From contig NW_004624732.1 in assembly GCF_000247695.1 (NCBI RefSeq), positions 45,595,793 to 45,659,792 of the forward strand: a DNA stretch of 64,000 nt, read 5' to 3'. Both the position numbers and the translations under genes were made by a program. This document shows, one piece after another, positions 22,386 through 35,000 of this stretch; position 1 is the first letter of the stretch; each line of letters begins with the position of its first letter. The DNA comes from Heterocephalus glaber (taxonomy: Eukaryota; Chordata; Mammalia; Rodentia; Bathyergidae). The notes under the pieces are model-generated. The model was given only the letters and a program-made list of their open reading frames with translations. It did not search any database and was not told the origin of the DNA.

Positions 22386-24649
22386 TATAACTGTGTTTTT
22401 TCCAGAGGCACATATGGGGGAAGAAAATGACAGATCTTTGTGGGAACACAATTTGCTAGCCCCCAGATGTGGTGTCTCCTCTTTCTGATTTAAGTCTGGG
22501 ATGAAGAGAAACAGGGGTACATCATTTTCCAAGTTTTGATTTGCGTACTTAAGACACACAGTTTACCGAAAAGTTAACTTTGTTAAAATTTTTTTAAGTT
22601 CTCCAAGATTGATTTCTTCCTGTTCTTGTTAAAGGAATTTCTTTCTTTGGTAACTTGGTAAATAAATAGCTTAAAAGGCACAAATAAACAGCACTGTTTT
22701 GTTTTTGAACTGCAGGGTTTATGTGTTAACTTGCAGCCACATCATGTACTAACAGCTTAGTGTTTCATATGGTGAACCAGGAATTCTTGAAAGGGGCAGG
22801 GCAGGATGTTCTTTTCTATTGCTCACTGAGTCACAGGGAACAAATGTCATTTCCGGGGTTCTGGAGTTGTGATTCAGTCGAGTTTCATGAGATCTCAACC
22901 ACTTCTCTAAATGTGAATGAAGAAGCAGCTACTGGGGCTGAGTGAACTAGGACTAAAATGCATTCTGATTAAATGCTAAGAGTGACGTTTGTAGGGCAGC
23001 CTTAAACTCTACGGTACCATCCAGATGTAAGTTATAAAGGATCCAGCAAATCAGAGACAGAACAAGACCCCCAACATACACACTGTCTCTGATGCCTGGG
23101 TAGCTGTCAGAGATATATGTATTCAGACACATATGAAAACAATCACAGGTTTCCTTAGAATATTGGTACCTGCTGGTCAGACACCTCTGTGTCTTTGGAA
23201 AGCCAGGACTTACCCATAGTATGTTCTCTTAACAGGCACTGTGATAAGATTGTGTTTTGGTTCCAAAGGGTTAATCCCAAAGTGAATTTTTCGCATGTGT
23301 AATTCAATACTTCATAACTGCTGAAAATTGGAGTCCACATAATTTATTTTCTTTGGTCGGGCACATTTGCCTCATGCTTGGCCGAGGCTGACTTCAGAGA
23401 GACACACCTAAAACTCTCAAGGGTCCCACGTGGCCCATGTCAGTTGTACAGAGAGATTGTGGTACTTGGAAGGAGCCCAAGGATTAGGTGTTCCTGAGAA
23501 GGTTTTTCTGGCGCTACAAAGCCTTAGGATGTCATGGGAATAGGCTGCACTCCCTTTTCCCCTTTGAAGGCCACATATCAACGGGGTATCTAACCACTCA
23601 GAGACAGGCTTTACACAAAGGTATACATTAAAATAAATAGAACATGCAACCAGAAAGAACCAAAAGAGAGGGAGGAATTGCTAAGTGAACCCAGGAAACA
23701 ATTGCTTCATTGTTGAGGCAGCAATCTTAGAATTGCAGAGTGTAGCTCCATCTACAGGACTATTTGTAAAGTTGGAGCTTTTTGCTTAAAACACAGGACG
23801 GAACATTATGCCATTTTTAATCTGGCTTGCTTTGTAGGATTTCACCTAACTCAGAAAAATCCTACTTTTTTTTTAACTGAAGAAATAATCATCCCTCTTT
23901 GATGAAAGAGCTTGATAGAAGGAAGTAGAGATAATAAGTGAGGGGAAAAGCTGTTTAAGGGGGCTTTCATTTAGTTCCTTTTCTTACTTTGGCAGTAAAT
24001 GTTCTTCTCGTCCAAGCAATACTCATTTAATCTCTTTCTTTCCTTTTCAACAACTTCCTCTCATTTGGTTTCCTCTCAGTACTCCTCAGTTTGGGAGGTG
24101 GAATGTGTATTTTCACTATTCAAATGAAATAGAAAGCTGTGTGTGTTTGAACACCATTCTTGTACTTCCTGGCAAGCCTTTGGCTTAAAGAAGGTTCAGG
24201 TTTTTAGGTTTAAAGGAGCTGAAAAACTTTAAAGTAGTAATTAAGGCCAACTCTGTGTGTGCATGTTTGCCTCCCCCTCCCTTTTATTTTTAAAACCCTA
24301 GCCTGCCAATGCGGTGGCCACTGTCTAATGCTATTTCAACAGGAGACCTGGGTTTCAGGACAAGATCCAGGCCATAGGGAGACTTGATGGCTGGGGGAAT
24401 TGTAATGGGATTTGGAGCCCTTCATTTCTAGGTCACTGGTTTGAATAGAGCCCAGGTCAGTAATGACTGAGAGTTGTTACCACCCGATGCATGATCTTTC
24501 CTGAGCTGATCTGAGGTTCCCCGCCACTCCATTCCTGAGTGCCTGAGGCCCATCCGCACTAATGGCACAAAATGTGAGGCCATCCAGCCTCTGCCACGTG
24601 CAGAAAAAGTGTTCATAGTCTGTTGACTGCCTCTTTAGGGGATAAAGAG

Positions 24650-24680
24650 ACACGCGTGCATGCGCGCGCGCACACACACA
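24650..24680. repeat. 31-nt alternating purine-pyrimidine (Z-DNA-prone) tract
   Basis: From 24650 to 24680 purine and pyrimidine alternate without a break: ACACGCGTGCATGCG, then a CG run, then a CA run. Sequences rich in CG and CA steps of this kind are known to adopt left-handed Z-DNA under negative supercoiling. The repeat also retains seven CpG dinucleotides in a CpG-poor region. Confidence 0.9.
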
Positions 24681-25725
24681 GACATCATTTTGTCCATTGG
24701 GACCTAGTTAATCAATGCCCACTCACCTTAAGTCTCTGATACATTTTATTCCCAGCTACTCAGAGGTAAAATCCGTGGAGAAATAATAGGTCACAGAGGG
24801 CCAGGTTTTCAAATGCTGTACTTCAAATATATGTGTTTTGAGAAGATTAATTAGAAGGCCTGAAATGGAAGCTATTTTTTTTGGAAATTTTTAGTGCCAG
24901 ATAATCATGGCTCTTGAAAAATAATGCTTGCCAGTTTCAAAACCTGTGGTTATTAATTGTGGGGAGAGGGGAATGGGTCCAGAGTTTATATTAGAGGGTT
25001 TGAAAAAGATAATCACTGCTTCATTTCTTTGTTTTTTTTAAATGCCTCATTCAATAGGATGGAGATAGATAACTGGAGCCTAGTAGATATTTGAAAACAG
25101 CACAATGAATTTGCAATTCTTCTTGACCTGCCACAGCTAGAGCCTACTCACTGTTCCGAATCCAGTTTGAGATGGAGCTGTGGTGAAAGAAAGGGGAGGA
25201 GACTGCTCTATGCAGGAGCTCGAGCCATTCACAGGGCTGCCTGTCCACTCCTGGGCCTCCGGGCTCAGCCTGCCCATTTTTGGCTCTCCTGCTCCCCAGG
25301 GGCACCGAATCTCTTCCACAGAGGAAGGAAAAGTTGGCCCCTAAGAAAGAATTATGTATTCCTAACCACTTAAAGAATTACAATCATATAAACATTCATT
25401 TATGACAGGCTTATATTTAGATTTTTCTTTTCAGAGTAGTAGGTTTTCACAACAATGATTTTTAATAATAAATTAGTTACAGGTGCTTACCACATTGCTC
25501 AGATATGGAAAAAGAAGTTTGAAAGAGAGAGTTCAGTGGGAGAGGGTGAGGGAAAACTCAGCACTGTGTTCCCATTTGTTTCTGATTTACTACTTCCACC
25601 TCAACTCTTATTTCTGTTAGATATCTGTGCTTTTGCTTTGCTTACTTTTACTTTTATTTTTATTTTTCCCTTTTAGCTTCCTAAACTAGTAAGCTGATTT
25701 TTACTCTTTCATTTTCTTTCTTTAG

Positions 25726-26003
25726 GAAACACAGTCTTCTACATTGTCACTAGAAATACTGAACACAGCACTATGGCTAATGGATGGACGTATTCCTCAG
25801 CTGTGACCCTCAGCTATGCCACCCAACTCCACTCCTGACAATGACGGCAATAAGAAAGCAACACTGATTTCATCCAGGGTTGTAGCCTTGGCACAGACCC
25901 CACTTCCACCACCACCTGCAAGGCCCGTTCCTGTTCTTCCTGTGCCATCTACTTTCTGCCTTCTCTAGAGAAATCCAACCATATAGTCACTGATTCTGTT
26001 GTT
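25726..26003 (+). other. Exon-like segment with strong acceptor
   Basis: A long pyrimidine tract (CTCTTTCATTTTCTTTCTTTAG) ends at 25725. Reading with the split codon in the first two bases gives NTVFYIVTRNTEHSTMANGW and on to a TGA about 37 codons in. The rest would be 3' untranslated, or the segment may end at a GTGAGT donor near 26004. The composition is clearly GC-richer than the flanks. I do not recognise the peptide. It could be an end exon, a non-coding RNA exon or chance. Confidence 0.25.
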
Positions 26004-27439
26004 GTGAGTAGCACAGAATAGTAGAGTTGGATGGAGTCTTAAAGGTTGTCTTGTTCACCTCTAAGTGCAACTGGAACCTCTCTTGTGAAACTGTCTCATC
26101 TTCCAGGAAGCCTATTCTATTTTTTTTTTTCTAACCTCTCACCTAAATCAGAAAATGATACTACAGCAGTGAACAAAATTGCCTCTGTGGGATTTGGAAT
26201 CACGAATAGAATAATCAACAGATATTGCAAAGGCATTAAATGTTATCGGCTTTGTATGTTATCATCTCTCCTGGTTTGCAGGAATCCTCACACAGCAACA
26301 CTATGCCCTCATCTCCTCTGTGAATTTCCAGGTGGGATTCTTCCTTAACCTGATGGCCTTTCAGAATGCATTGCTCATTTTTGGTATCCTGTTCCAATAA
26401 TTTTCACAGTGCTGAGACCCTGACAGGCATTAACTGTTGCACAAATGTTTGTCCCCACCAGTAGTTCAGCTTTGGTGATGATGGCTGTCCTGTGGCCCTC
26501 GAGGTAGAAATTATGCCTCTGAATTTAGAGCCTATAGGTGCCAAGCTATCACTTTCATTTGTCATAGAGCAGATGAGATCAATTTTGTTAGATTTCAAGG
26601 GAGAAAAACAAAACTAATGTGAAATGTCTCCTGCTATGGCTTAGGTTTCTTAAGGAAAACTTTGGTAAGAAACATGAGAACCAGAAATTGTAACACGTAC
26701 TGAAGTAGTTTTACATAATAATTGATTAACACCCAAAAGGGACAAAAACTCATAAAAATAACTATTGATAAGGAATGGAAGAAGTATGGGTAGAAGAATA
26801 CTCTTCTTAATAAGTGAATTGAAAATTGATCGATTTTAAAGCATTGAATGTATTAACAATGCACAAAAATTAAAAAAAAAAATTTCAAGATTCCCCCATT
26901 TTAATAATTACAAAATTACAATAGGAAAAATAACAAGAGAAAGGGAATTTTTTTTCTCAGTCTTGAATTTGGAAGGGTTATGCTGATATCCTCCAAAGAG
27001 GTTAGCAGAAGTTTGAAACTTTCCTAATTGCATTCAATGCAAACTGTACCCCGAGTAAACAAAGTTATTACACAGTTTGTACTAAAATACATGAAGAAAA
27101 TTTTTTAAATACCATAAGCCAAGCAAGCAACAAACAAATATCTTCTGAGCCTGCAAGAAAAGACTCCAGACTCTTGAATCTCCAAACCTACATTCCTGGA
27201 CTAAGGTCACAGTTCTAACAGAGGAACGGGTTCAGGAAGAAAATGTTCTTGAACATGATCTTGTATTTACCTCTGATTTTCTGTGGAATGTGAGATCTAA
27301 TCCTACAATTCTGAAAGCCTTTTTTACCTAATGTTTCATGCATAATTCCAGATGTTAATGGCTGAATGTATGAGAAAAGAAATTTTCTGTATGTGTCATA
27401 AAGGAAAATAGAAAGGTGCTGGTATTCTTTTTCTGTCTT

Positions 27440-27600
27440 TGAAATATAAAAACAAGTTACTGAACTTCTTCATTTATAAAATATAGATGATAACACTATC
27501 TATATATCACGCTCGTTAAGTAAATGAATTGATATATTTTAGCTCTTCACAAAATGGTTGTCATCATTTAAATGCTCAGTAAATGTTACTCTTTTTATAT
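27440..27600 (+). repeat. MIR SINE fragment
   Basis: ACAAGTTACTGAACTTCTTC, TTTATAAAATATAGATGATA, then ATGCTCAGTAAATGTTACTC follows the 3' half of MIR in forward orientation. Confidence 0.75.
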
Positions 27601-28561
27601 TCCTCTTCAGAATCCAGCAATGTTATTCTTAAAATAGGTCCTGACATCTCAAGTCATAAATTTTCCATGAAGCTTTACATAGTCAGTTGGTAGTTTTTGC
27701 CTACCTAGCTTTATCAAGCAGATACAAATAGTGGCAGAGGTTCTCAGGTATTCCCTACCTGTATGGTTTGATGAAGTTGACCCAGCATTAATTCTAGATG
27801 TGTCCTCAGAAGCAAGCCTAGATAATCAACATAACCTATTCCTCTGGCAAGCAAAATTGGGTGAAAAATGAGCATAAGAACCAAATTTGGGCAATTGGGT
27901 TAAATTCCAGGTCTTTTAAGACCTTTACCTATTTATTTTATATCCCCACTGGACTTTCTGTTAAGACTCTTTGTGAGTCTGATATTGCTGAGTACCACTC
28001 AGCATCATTCTTCACTATAGGTAACTGGGAACCCGCCCGGGAACCTCCTCTTGGGTTACTGCAGTGTCATTGCCCGGGGAGCCACAGAGGTATGCCTACC
28101 TGAAGACTACATTTCTGCCTCTAAACTAGGTTGTTGGACCAAAGCCCTGATTTTTTTTTTTTTTTTGCCAAGCAGCTTTCTGTCTTCTTTGAAGGCCAAT
28201 AATTGGCTCTTTCCTTGGCTCTAGTTTGTAGGAGAAAACTTCAGGGTAGAAGCCCCTTTCTTATGCAATCCTGAAGTACCTGTTTGCAGGCCAGAAATTG
28301 TTAGAAACATGCCTCAGGCCATTACTTTTAGGAATTGTGACTAAAAGCAAAACCAACAATAAGAAAGTCTGAGTGAGGACACAGACAGAGAGTCTTGATG
28401 AACTCCTTTGGGTCCTAGATCTAGTGGGAGGGAAGCAAGACTAACCTTCAGATATTTGAGTTCCTGAATCAATAAGTTAGTTTCATTTTCTTTGATTTAT
28501 AACCCAGAGAGTTTTATCTGAGGCACTTTTCCTTGGTATGTGTGTCTTCAGATTTCCATTA

Positions 28562-28871
28562 CTGTTTAAAAAATACTTGAGGTAATCAACTTATAAAGAG
28601 AAAAGAATTAATTTTGCTTGCATTTTTAAAGTTTTCAATCCACGATCAATTGAAACCATTACTTTTGAGTCTCATGGAGCAGGAAATGAGAGGAAGCAGA
28701 AGGGGCTTGAGATCCATAGTCCCATTTTACGGCACATCCCTAGTGACCTGAGAACCTCCCTTTAGGTCCCAGCTCCCACAGTTTCTACTTCCTCCCAATA
28801 ATGCCACAGGCTGGGGACAAAGTCTCCAACACATGGACCCTTGGAGGACATTTAAATTCCAAACTACAGCA
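28562..28871 (-). mobile_element. ERVL-MaLR solo LTR (MST/MLT1 type)
   Basis: The plus strand carries the reverse complement of a MaLR LTR. Segments in order are GAGTCTCATGGAGCAGG, GGGGCTTGAGATCCATAGTC, GCACATCCCTAGTGACCTGA, GAACCTCCCTTTAGGTCCC, TTCTACTTCCTCCCAATAAT, ACACATGGACCCTTGGAGGA and an end AAACTACAGCA. It is similar in style to the element at 118-424. No clear TSD. Confidence 0.75.
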
Positions 28872-29040
28872 GTAGTCCATCTTGCATAGAAAGTTCTTCA
28901 TGTGTAATCAAAAACAACTTACGGCATTCATAATTTTACTGTATTCTCTAATTATTGATATGAGACAGTTTATCTTCATCAACAAAGTTTGTAATTGCTT
29001 GTCCATGCCATAAATGAAGAGTTTGCATTAAACCTGATGT

Positions 29041-29205
29041 GAACAACGTGTTATCTTGGATAAGTTAGTTTACTTCCATGATCCTCAGTTTCTATATCTT
29101 TAAAATGGTAAGAAGGCTACATTTCTAGGATCGCTAAAGGGATTGCATGACATAATGAATGCAAGCAGCTTAGGACAAAATAATCACTCAATAAATGCCC
29201 ATATC
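29041..29205 (+). repeat. MIR SINE fragment
   Basis: GGATAAGTTAGTTTACTTCC, CCTCAGTTTCTATATCTTTA, AAATGGTAAG, GGATCGCTAAAGGGATTGCA and AATCACTCAATAAATGCCC follow MIR closely in forward orientation. It overlaps the start of the 149-codon frame at 29143-29592, which argues against that frame being a gene. Confidence 0.8.
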
Positions 29206-32200
29206 ACTTCCTGGAGAGGAGTGGCTGTGGAAGATAAACCTTCATTGCTGCTGTACCCAAAAGATACACCACTGAATGACCTAATCAGAAGAATGTCTGT
29301 TTGGTTATACAGAATTGGAGTTTTTCAGGAAGAGGGATCAGCTAGACGTAACTTAGCTGTTAATAGGATTGAAAAACCAGCTCTGTTTTCTGTTGATCTC
29401 CACTCACCACACCATTCTTTCGTCTTGCTGCAGTCTATAGCATCGCTCCATTCTCAGGCTACAGTGAAGTACAAGGGCCCCAGTAGACTCTATGCTCTCA
29501 TCTCCTCCACAAAAAAGAGTATTCCAACTAAGCTGGGATTTTGGTTTTTTAATCTTAAATTCCTAGAAATGACTCTGACTTATTTAATTTGAACCAATCA
29601 AATATGGTTAGACTATAGGTAAAATTATATTAAATTACTACTTTCTGCTGTTTCTTAATTCAGATGTGAGGGCAGGATACCCAAAAGATAGGAAGCAGTT
29701 ATTCCTAAGGTAGAGATAATAAACTAGGAAAACAGGTGGCATTTACAGCATGAGGACAATTTTTCTTAAAATATATTATGAATCCTCTCCCTTTTTAACA
29801 AAATGGTGAAAGCATTTTAGCATCCCAGAAATACATGACTAATAATTTCCACTGCCAAAGCTATAAAATTGTCCCATAAACAGAGAGGCTGAGTGATTCT
29901 TTATTACCACACAGCAGGGGGAGCAAAGGTCAAGAATGAGGCCTGACTGACCTCTCAGTCCCCTAATAGGAGCCCAGGAATCTTTAACTCAAATGTTCAT
30001 TAGGGTTTCTTCTTTTAAAGTGACCATGTCAATCTTTAGTAGATGGCTGTTATAATGTTGATATGGACACATTATGTATGAAAAATGGTTAGCTCAACAT
30101 TTGCAGTGACTGATTTTCACACATTAATAACCTGACCATTTAATTAAAATATAATGGCAGAGGGTCCCAATCCACACTGCAGAATGACCTAGAGGATGTC
30201 CTGTCATTGAGAGGTGGGAAGGGGATAAAAAAGAAATAACTCAGTGACAGGTTAGCCACTCCTAAATCTCTATGTGATTCAATATGACTGAGGCTTATGT
30301 GTATCTGAGTTCAAGGGTCCCTCTTGGTAGGATTTCTGCCTTTGCTTGTGTTGTCTGTGCATTTCTTTGAGCTACATATGCTGGGCGATTACCACGGTGG
30401 GCAGAAATGTGCAAACTCCGGTAGATGTCACAGACACTTCTCTGGCTCCTGAAAACATGCCACCAGCGTGATGCTCCAGACAAAGACCCTCCAGAAGTTT
30501 CTTTCCTTTGACAGTGTAACACAGAGACTATTGCGCAAACTGGATATTGTAACAGAGAAACTCCTAATGAAAAGCTTTCATATCCAACTCACTTCCTAGT
30601 TTACAAAACCCCTCATCAAAAATGCATTCTAAATTGGAATTAGTTAAGAATCCAGGTCTTTAATGCTCAGGGACTGGATGAGATTTCTTAATTACAGCAA
30701 CAAGGGCTTGGTTTCTATTCTTAGTGCATCTGGGTAATGTAGTTATGCCCCTGATGTGTCCCATTTCTGCACTGGCAGAACCAGATCCTTCAGTTCACTG
30801 GAAATTGGGGTGGGCAAATTGAAGCCCTCTCAGGTTTGGTCTCCTTCTGGATGGAAACAGTTCAACTTTTGCAGAAGCAACATATCAGTGTAATTCTTCT
30901 TATGCCTTAGGCCAATCAGATTGAACTACATTTATAACATAAAATTATTAAAAGGTAGGATAACATCATAGGAATTCTGAGATCTCTTTATTTCTTGTTC
31001 AATGAATTTCAATACCCAGCACTCAGTAAAAGTGAATCAGAGTGGATCACTGAGATTACCTTGAGGGAGAAGCAAGGGTCTCTTGACAGAGCATCTATGC
31101 TGCAGAGTAGTGGTTTGGCAGAAGTTCATTTTGAAAACAGGAAAGTTTGGTGCCTTATTTTTTTGCCAATATGAGCTCTATCTATGTGAATATTTTTTAG
31201 AGAGAAACGTTAAGTGCTAGGAGTCAGTTTTCAACAATCTCTCTTTGCCTACAACTTGAATTATTTGTTCTGAACTACTGCAAATTTTTATACAACCACA
31301 TATCTTTGTGGTATTGTCTGATTTATAACTTTGGGCTACCTCCACTGTTCTAAAACTTATAACAAAACAGCTTAAAAGGAAAGTGCTGATTTCTTTGTAA
31401 TAAAAATAGTTAATAAGTTAAATCAAGTCCCTAGTTCTTTAACTTTCTAAACTGTTCAGCTTAAAATGTGTAATTGTCTAGCATAAGGCTAAAAACAAAG
31501 TGGGATAAACTTAAACACTATTCCAAAAAATGAGATTAATTCTAAGTCATTTATTTTCAATCATATCTGACTCATGTGGCAATATTATTTGTATAAAAGT
31601 TACCAATAATGTATTTACATTCTTTCACATTTTATGATCATCTCTGTAAGGAAAAAAATGTCATAAAACCCATTTAGCATAGAACAAACAGAATCTTTTA
31701 TTTCTGCTAAACCTGAATTTTGTCAAAGTAGGATTTAAGGCAAGAAGGTTGTTTCTTGGCAAAAGAAATCTGGAAAGAAATAGTAGCTAAAACTTTGCAT
31801 CATTACATTCATTTCTGGTCAAGCTGCCTTATCACAATTTTAACTTTCATGCTGGGAAACTGCTCTTTCCTTGGTACCTTTTCTGCCAGAATTCAACTCT
31901 AACAACAAAAGTTTATAAACAATGAAAATTCCAGCTGGTTGACATCAGCATCACAAAGCTTTCTCTTCACACTGATACAAATATTTACTCTGAGCTCTGG
32001 CAAAGCTTTCCTTACCCATGTCACCCTTAATCATACATTTTTCCTTGATTGAGTTATGCCTTCCAGTACGTGATTTGCTCTGGTTTACTTTTTAACACAT
32101 CCCAGAGGCTTCATCAAAATCAACTCTGGGCAGGCCATGTCATTTGGTAGCTGCCAAACATGTTATTGAGAAGGAACTTGGCAAATATCAAAATAGTCTT

Positions 32201-32998
32201 TTCTAACTGCTCTAATAAATGTGTTTGTTCATGTTGACCACCATTTACTTTTCGGTCCCTCATATCCATAAAGCAGTGAGCCAAGAAAGTAAGCAGAGAT
32301 GCACTCAATTCCCTTTAATATATTCCCTTGAGATCATGTGCTGATTTCTCTCCCAGGCACCTTAGTGCAAAGAAGTTGAAAACTTAAAAGGTTTCATCAA
32401 TGACTGTTTCCTTCAAGAAGATACAAGGATGATTTTCAAAAGGTTAAAACAACAGATTGATGCACTCTGTTACTGTAGCAAAGTCTGCTAGAACAAATAT
32501 TTGCCACACCAAAGTGACTTGAGGAGGGATTAGCACGAAATATTGCAAATATTTCTACAAAGCTTTCCTTGCCAAAATAAAACGTTGGGTTCTCTGCTGT
32601 GGGTGCTTGCAAAATCATTGTGAAGTGCTTTAATAGTCCAGAATGTAGCAGAGTTTTCTCTCAATACTGCAACATTGCGTACACAAGTAATAGTGCTCTG
32701 CCTAAAAGAAATATAGTCACTTTAATTTCTTCAGTTTATACTTATATCACATTTATGTCTTAGAAAAATTTGGCAAGTTTATCAAACACTACAGGTGAAT
32801 CACATGTCACTGTGTTACCTCCCTTGGAAATAATATGTAGTAAGCGTTGCAGGATGAAATATTCTTTCTTTCACCTGCACCAATTTAAAAAGAAATCTCA
32901 AAAATGAGACGGAATTATGATCTCTGAGACATTAACCATTTTTATTATTGTTATTCTTGTTGTTTTTCTAGCAATCCTCAGGGAATATATGTGCAGGC

Positions 32999-33001
32999 AT
33001 A

Positions 33002-33044
<43 letters not shown>
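32999..33044. repeat. (CA)n microsatellite
   Basis: About 22 CA units with one T interruption near the start. Flanks are unique, so length variation between individuals is likely. Confidence 0.95.
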
Positions 33045-33046
<2 letters not shown>

Positions 33047-34344
33047 CTCTACACTTTAATTAGAGGCTTTTAGTCTTTTCCTTTTCTATACTGCAGGTGC
33101 ATCTGTCTGGAGGTGTATATTTTTCTGAGCATATTGAAAATGCAGTGATTTGTGACAAATCATACCTACTGTGACCATTAATAAATAAACATATCTGAAG
33201 ACCATGGTAAATAATTATTATAAACTAAGGTGTGACCAACATATTTGAGAACTTGGAAGTAACTAATATTCTCCTCAGTTTCATGGCAGAAGTCATAGCA
33301 ATTTCTTGCTCATGGAAGCTTATTATTATTCGTTTGTATCAAAGGGAGTCCATTTAATGTAGAAAACTGACAAGAGTCATCTATGAGTAAGCATGAAGGA
33401 GTTAGAGTAATTTCCAAAATTTCTGCCTAGCTCCATTTAGAATAAAGCACGAAAAGAAACGCTGTTCCAGTCGCAACGGAAAAGATTAATTTCGGCCAGT
33501 GAAAAGTAGAAATTGTTATTCTTACTTTATAAGCCATAGGAAGAAGAGCAGAGTTGTATCACTAACTTCTTAAAGGTAATTTAACTAGGGAACATGGATT
33601 AGAGATTCTAATTCAGTTGGGCTTGACAAATACAACCACATTCTTTTTGTCACTGTCTATACTCCACTAATGTAACCTAGGGACCTAACTCAGCCACATG
33701 TATACTATTCCTCAACTTGCCTAAGCACTGGGACATTTAACTTGGATGGATATCCAAATAGGGGTTAAGAGAATACATCTGTTGGAATCATTATGATGTT
33801 TAATTTGTGAAGATTTACTTGGAAATCAAAATTTAAAGTAGTGTCCTTGCTCTGCCCTTAGCTGATGCATTAGGAATTTGCATAAAATTTCACTTAAATA
33901 AAGATTTATCATCACCCAAAAAACCCAACGTGTTCAATTAAAGAATTGCTATGACTTAGTTCTTTGACTGTGTTAGAAAATTTGAGAAATATTTCTTATT
34001 TAGACCATAATTTTCACAAAGTTGTAATTTTTGCATGTCATCCAAGAATCGTAGTCACGGAGGAAATTAGTAATGCAGACTCAATGTAAATTTGGTTGAT
34101 GCTCAAATTTCCAAACAATAAGAAGGTATAATTTATGAATTATACACTTTTATACTTCAATTAATAAAATAGATCTGTCTGTGAAAATAATGTGTATGAT
34201 TTTGTTTTTCTATTTACCCATTTGATTGCTTGGTAAATATCAACATGGACCATAGGAGGCATATTAATAATTCAAAGGGCAGTTTTCTGTCCTTTTGGAA
34301 TTTTATAGGTTATATACAATATAGAGTGGTGGGACAGTGATTCC
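33045..34344. other. AT-rich non-coding stretch with a CpG-retaining spot
   Basis: No repeat is recognised. At 33449-33494 five CpG dinucleotides fall within about 45 bp (GCACGAAAAG, AACGCTG, GTCGCAACGG, TTTCGGCC), unusual for this CpG-depleted DNA. Confidence 0.5.
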
Positions 34345-34357
34345 TCATTGAATTTTA

Positions 34358-34443
34358 TTTTATTTTTTCATACCAGGGGTGGAACTCAGGACCTTGGATT
34401 TGCGAGGCAGGCAGCGACACCACTGAGCTAAATCCCCAGCCCA
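34358..34443 (-). mobile_element. ID-type SINE with perfect 13-bp TSD
   Basis: The plus strand shows a T-rich tail, CATACCAGGGGTGGAACTCA, GGATTTGCGAGGCAGGCAG and CACTGAGCTAAATCCCCAGC. It is flanked by direct repeats TCATTGAATTTTA at 34345-34357 and 34449-34461, with about 5 bp of uncertainty at the right junction. Confidence 0.95.
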
Positions 34444-34914
34444 CTTCTTCATTGAATTTTAATCTAATGAACTATTGTAAGGAGGAAAATCTTGTTTTTA
34501 TTATTGCAGTTATTTTCAGAATTATTCATGGCAATCTTTACATCTTGAGAATATATCTGGTTATATCAATTTAATTGAAACTTCCAGGAGCAGGGAGCAG
34601 AAACCTGTACTGTAAAATCATTCCAAAGAGGTCTTAAATAGTCAAATTGGAAACCACTGACTTAGCCTGTTTCATTTTATGATGTAAAAGGCTTATCCTT
34701 TCCAAAGAAGCTGTTACAACTTTGTATAAAGTTTTCTAATTGTTTTAGGCAACACATCTTAGGCCAAACTCAATGATGATGCTTTCCAGACTCAAAATGA
34801 AGTAAAGTGAGACAGGAGAGGGCAGCTGTGTGAGCTGCTGCTGGTCTCCAGGTGGGGCACATTGGCCAATTAGTGTGGCCTGCCTGGTGTTTCTACTTTG
34901 GCTCTTACCCATCC

Positions 34915-35000
34915 TTACATGATCACACTCCTTTTCATTTCCTCCAGCCTTTAGCATAATGCCTGACACATTTTAAGTGCCCATCATCACTTGTGTGTTG
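34915..35000 (+). mobile_element. L2 LINE 3' end, short
   Basis: CCAGCCTTTAGCATAATGCC followed by TGACACATTTTAAGTGCCCA matches CCAGCGCCTAGCACAGTGCC, TGGCACATAGTAGGTGCTCA of L2 in forward orientation. Confidence 0.6.

Larger units (their letters stand above)
19911..32998. other. Repeat-poor, more GC-rich block
   Basis: Compared with both flanks this 13-kb block has fewer recognisable transposons (only old MIR pieces and one MaLR LTR, listed separately) and more balanced base composition. That fits DNA in which insertions were tolerated less, for example a region with conserved non-coding elements, but I cannot measure conservation here. Candidate exons are at 20129 and 25726. GC-rich patches occur at 25140-25330 and 28020-28090. 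Open frames of 60-149 codons (the longest 29143-29592, starting inside a MIR) show no recognised family. Confidence 0.5.

Noticed and set aside
29143..29592. 149-codon forward frame, the longest in the window
   Set aside because: Its start lies inside a MIR SINE, it has no recognisable domain and no splice or promoter context, and a frame of this length is expected by chance in a GC-richer patch.
30295..30522. 75-codon reverse frame with fairly balanced residue composition
   Set aside because: No recognisable family, no splice signals, and no support beyond its being open.
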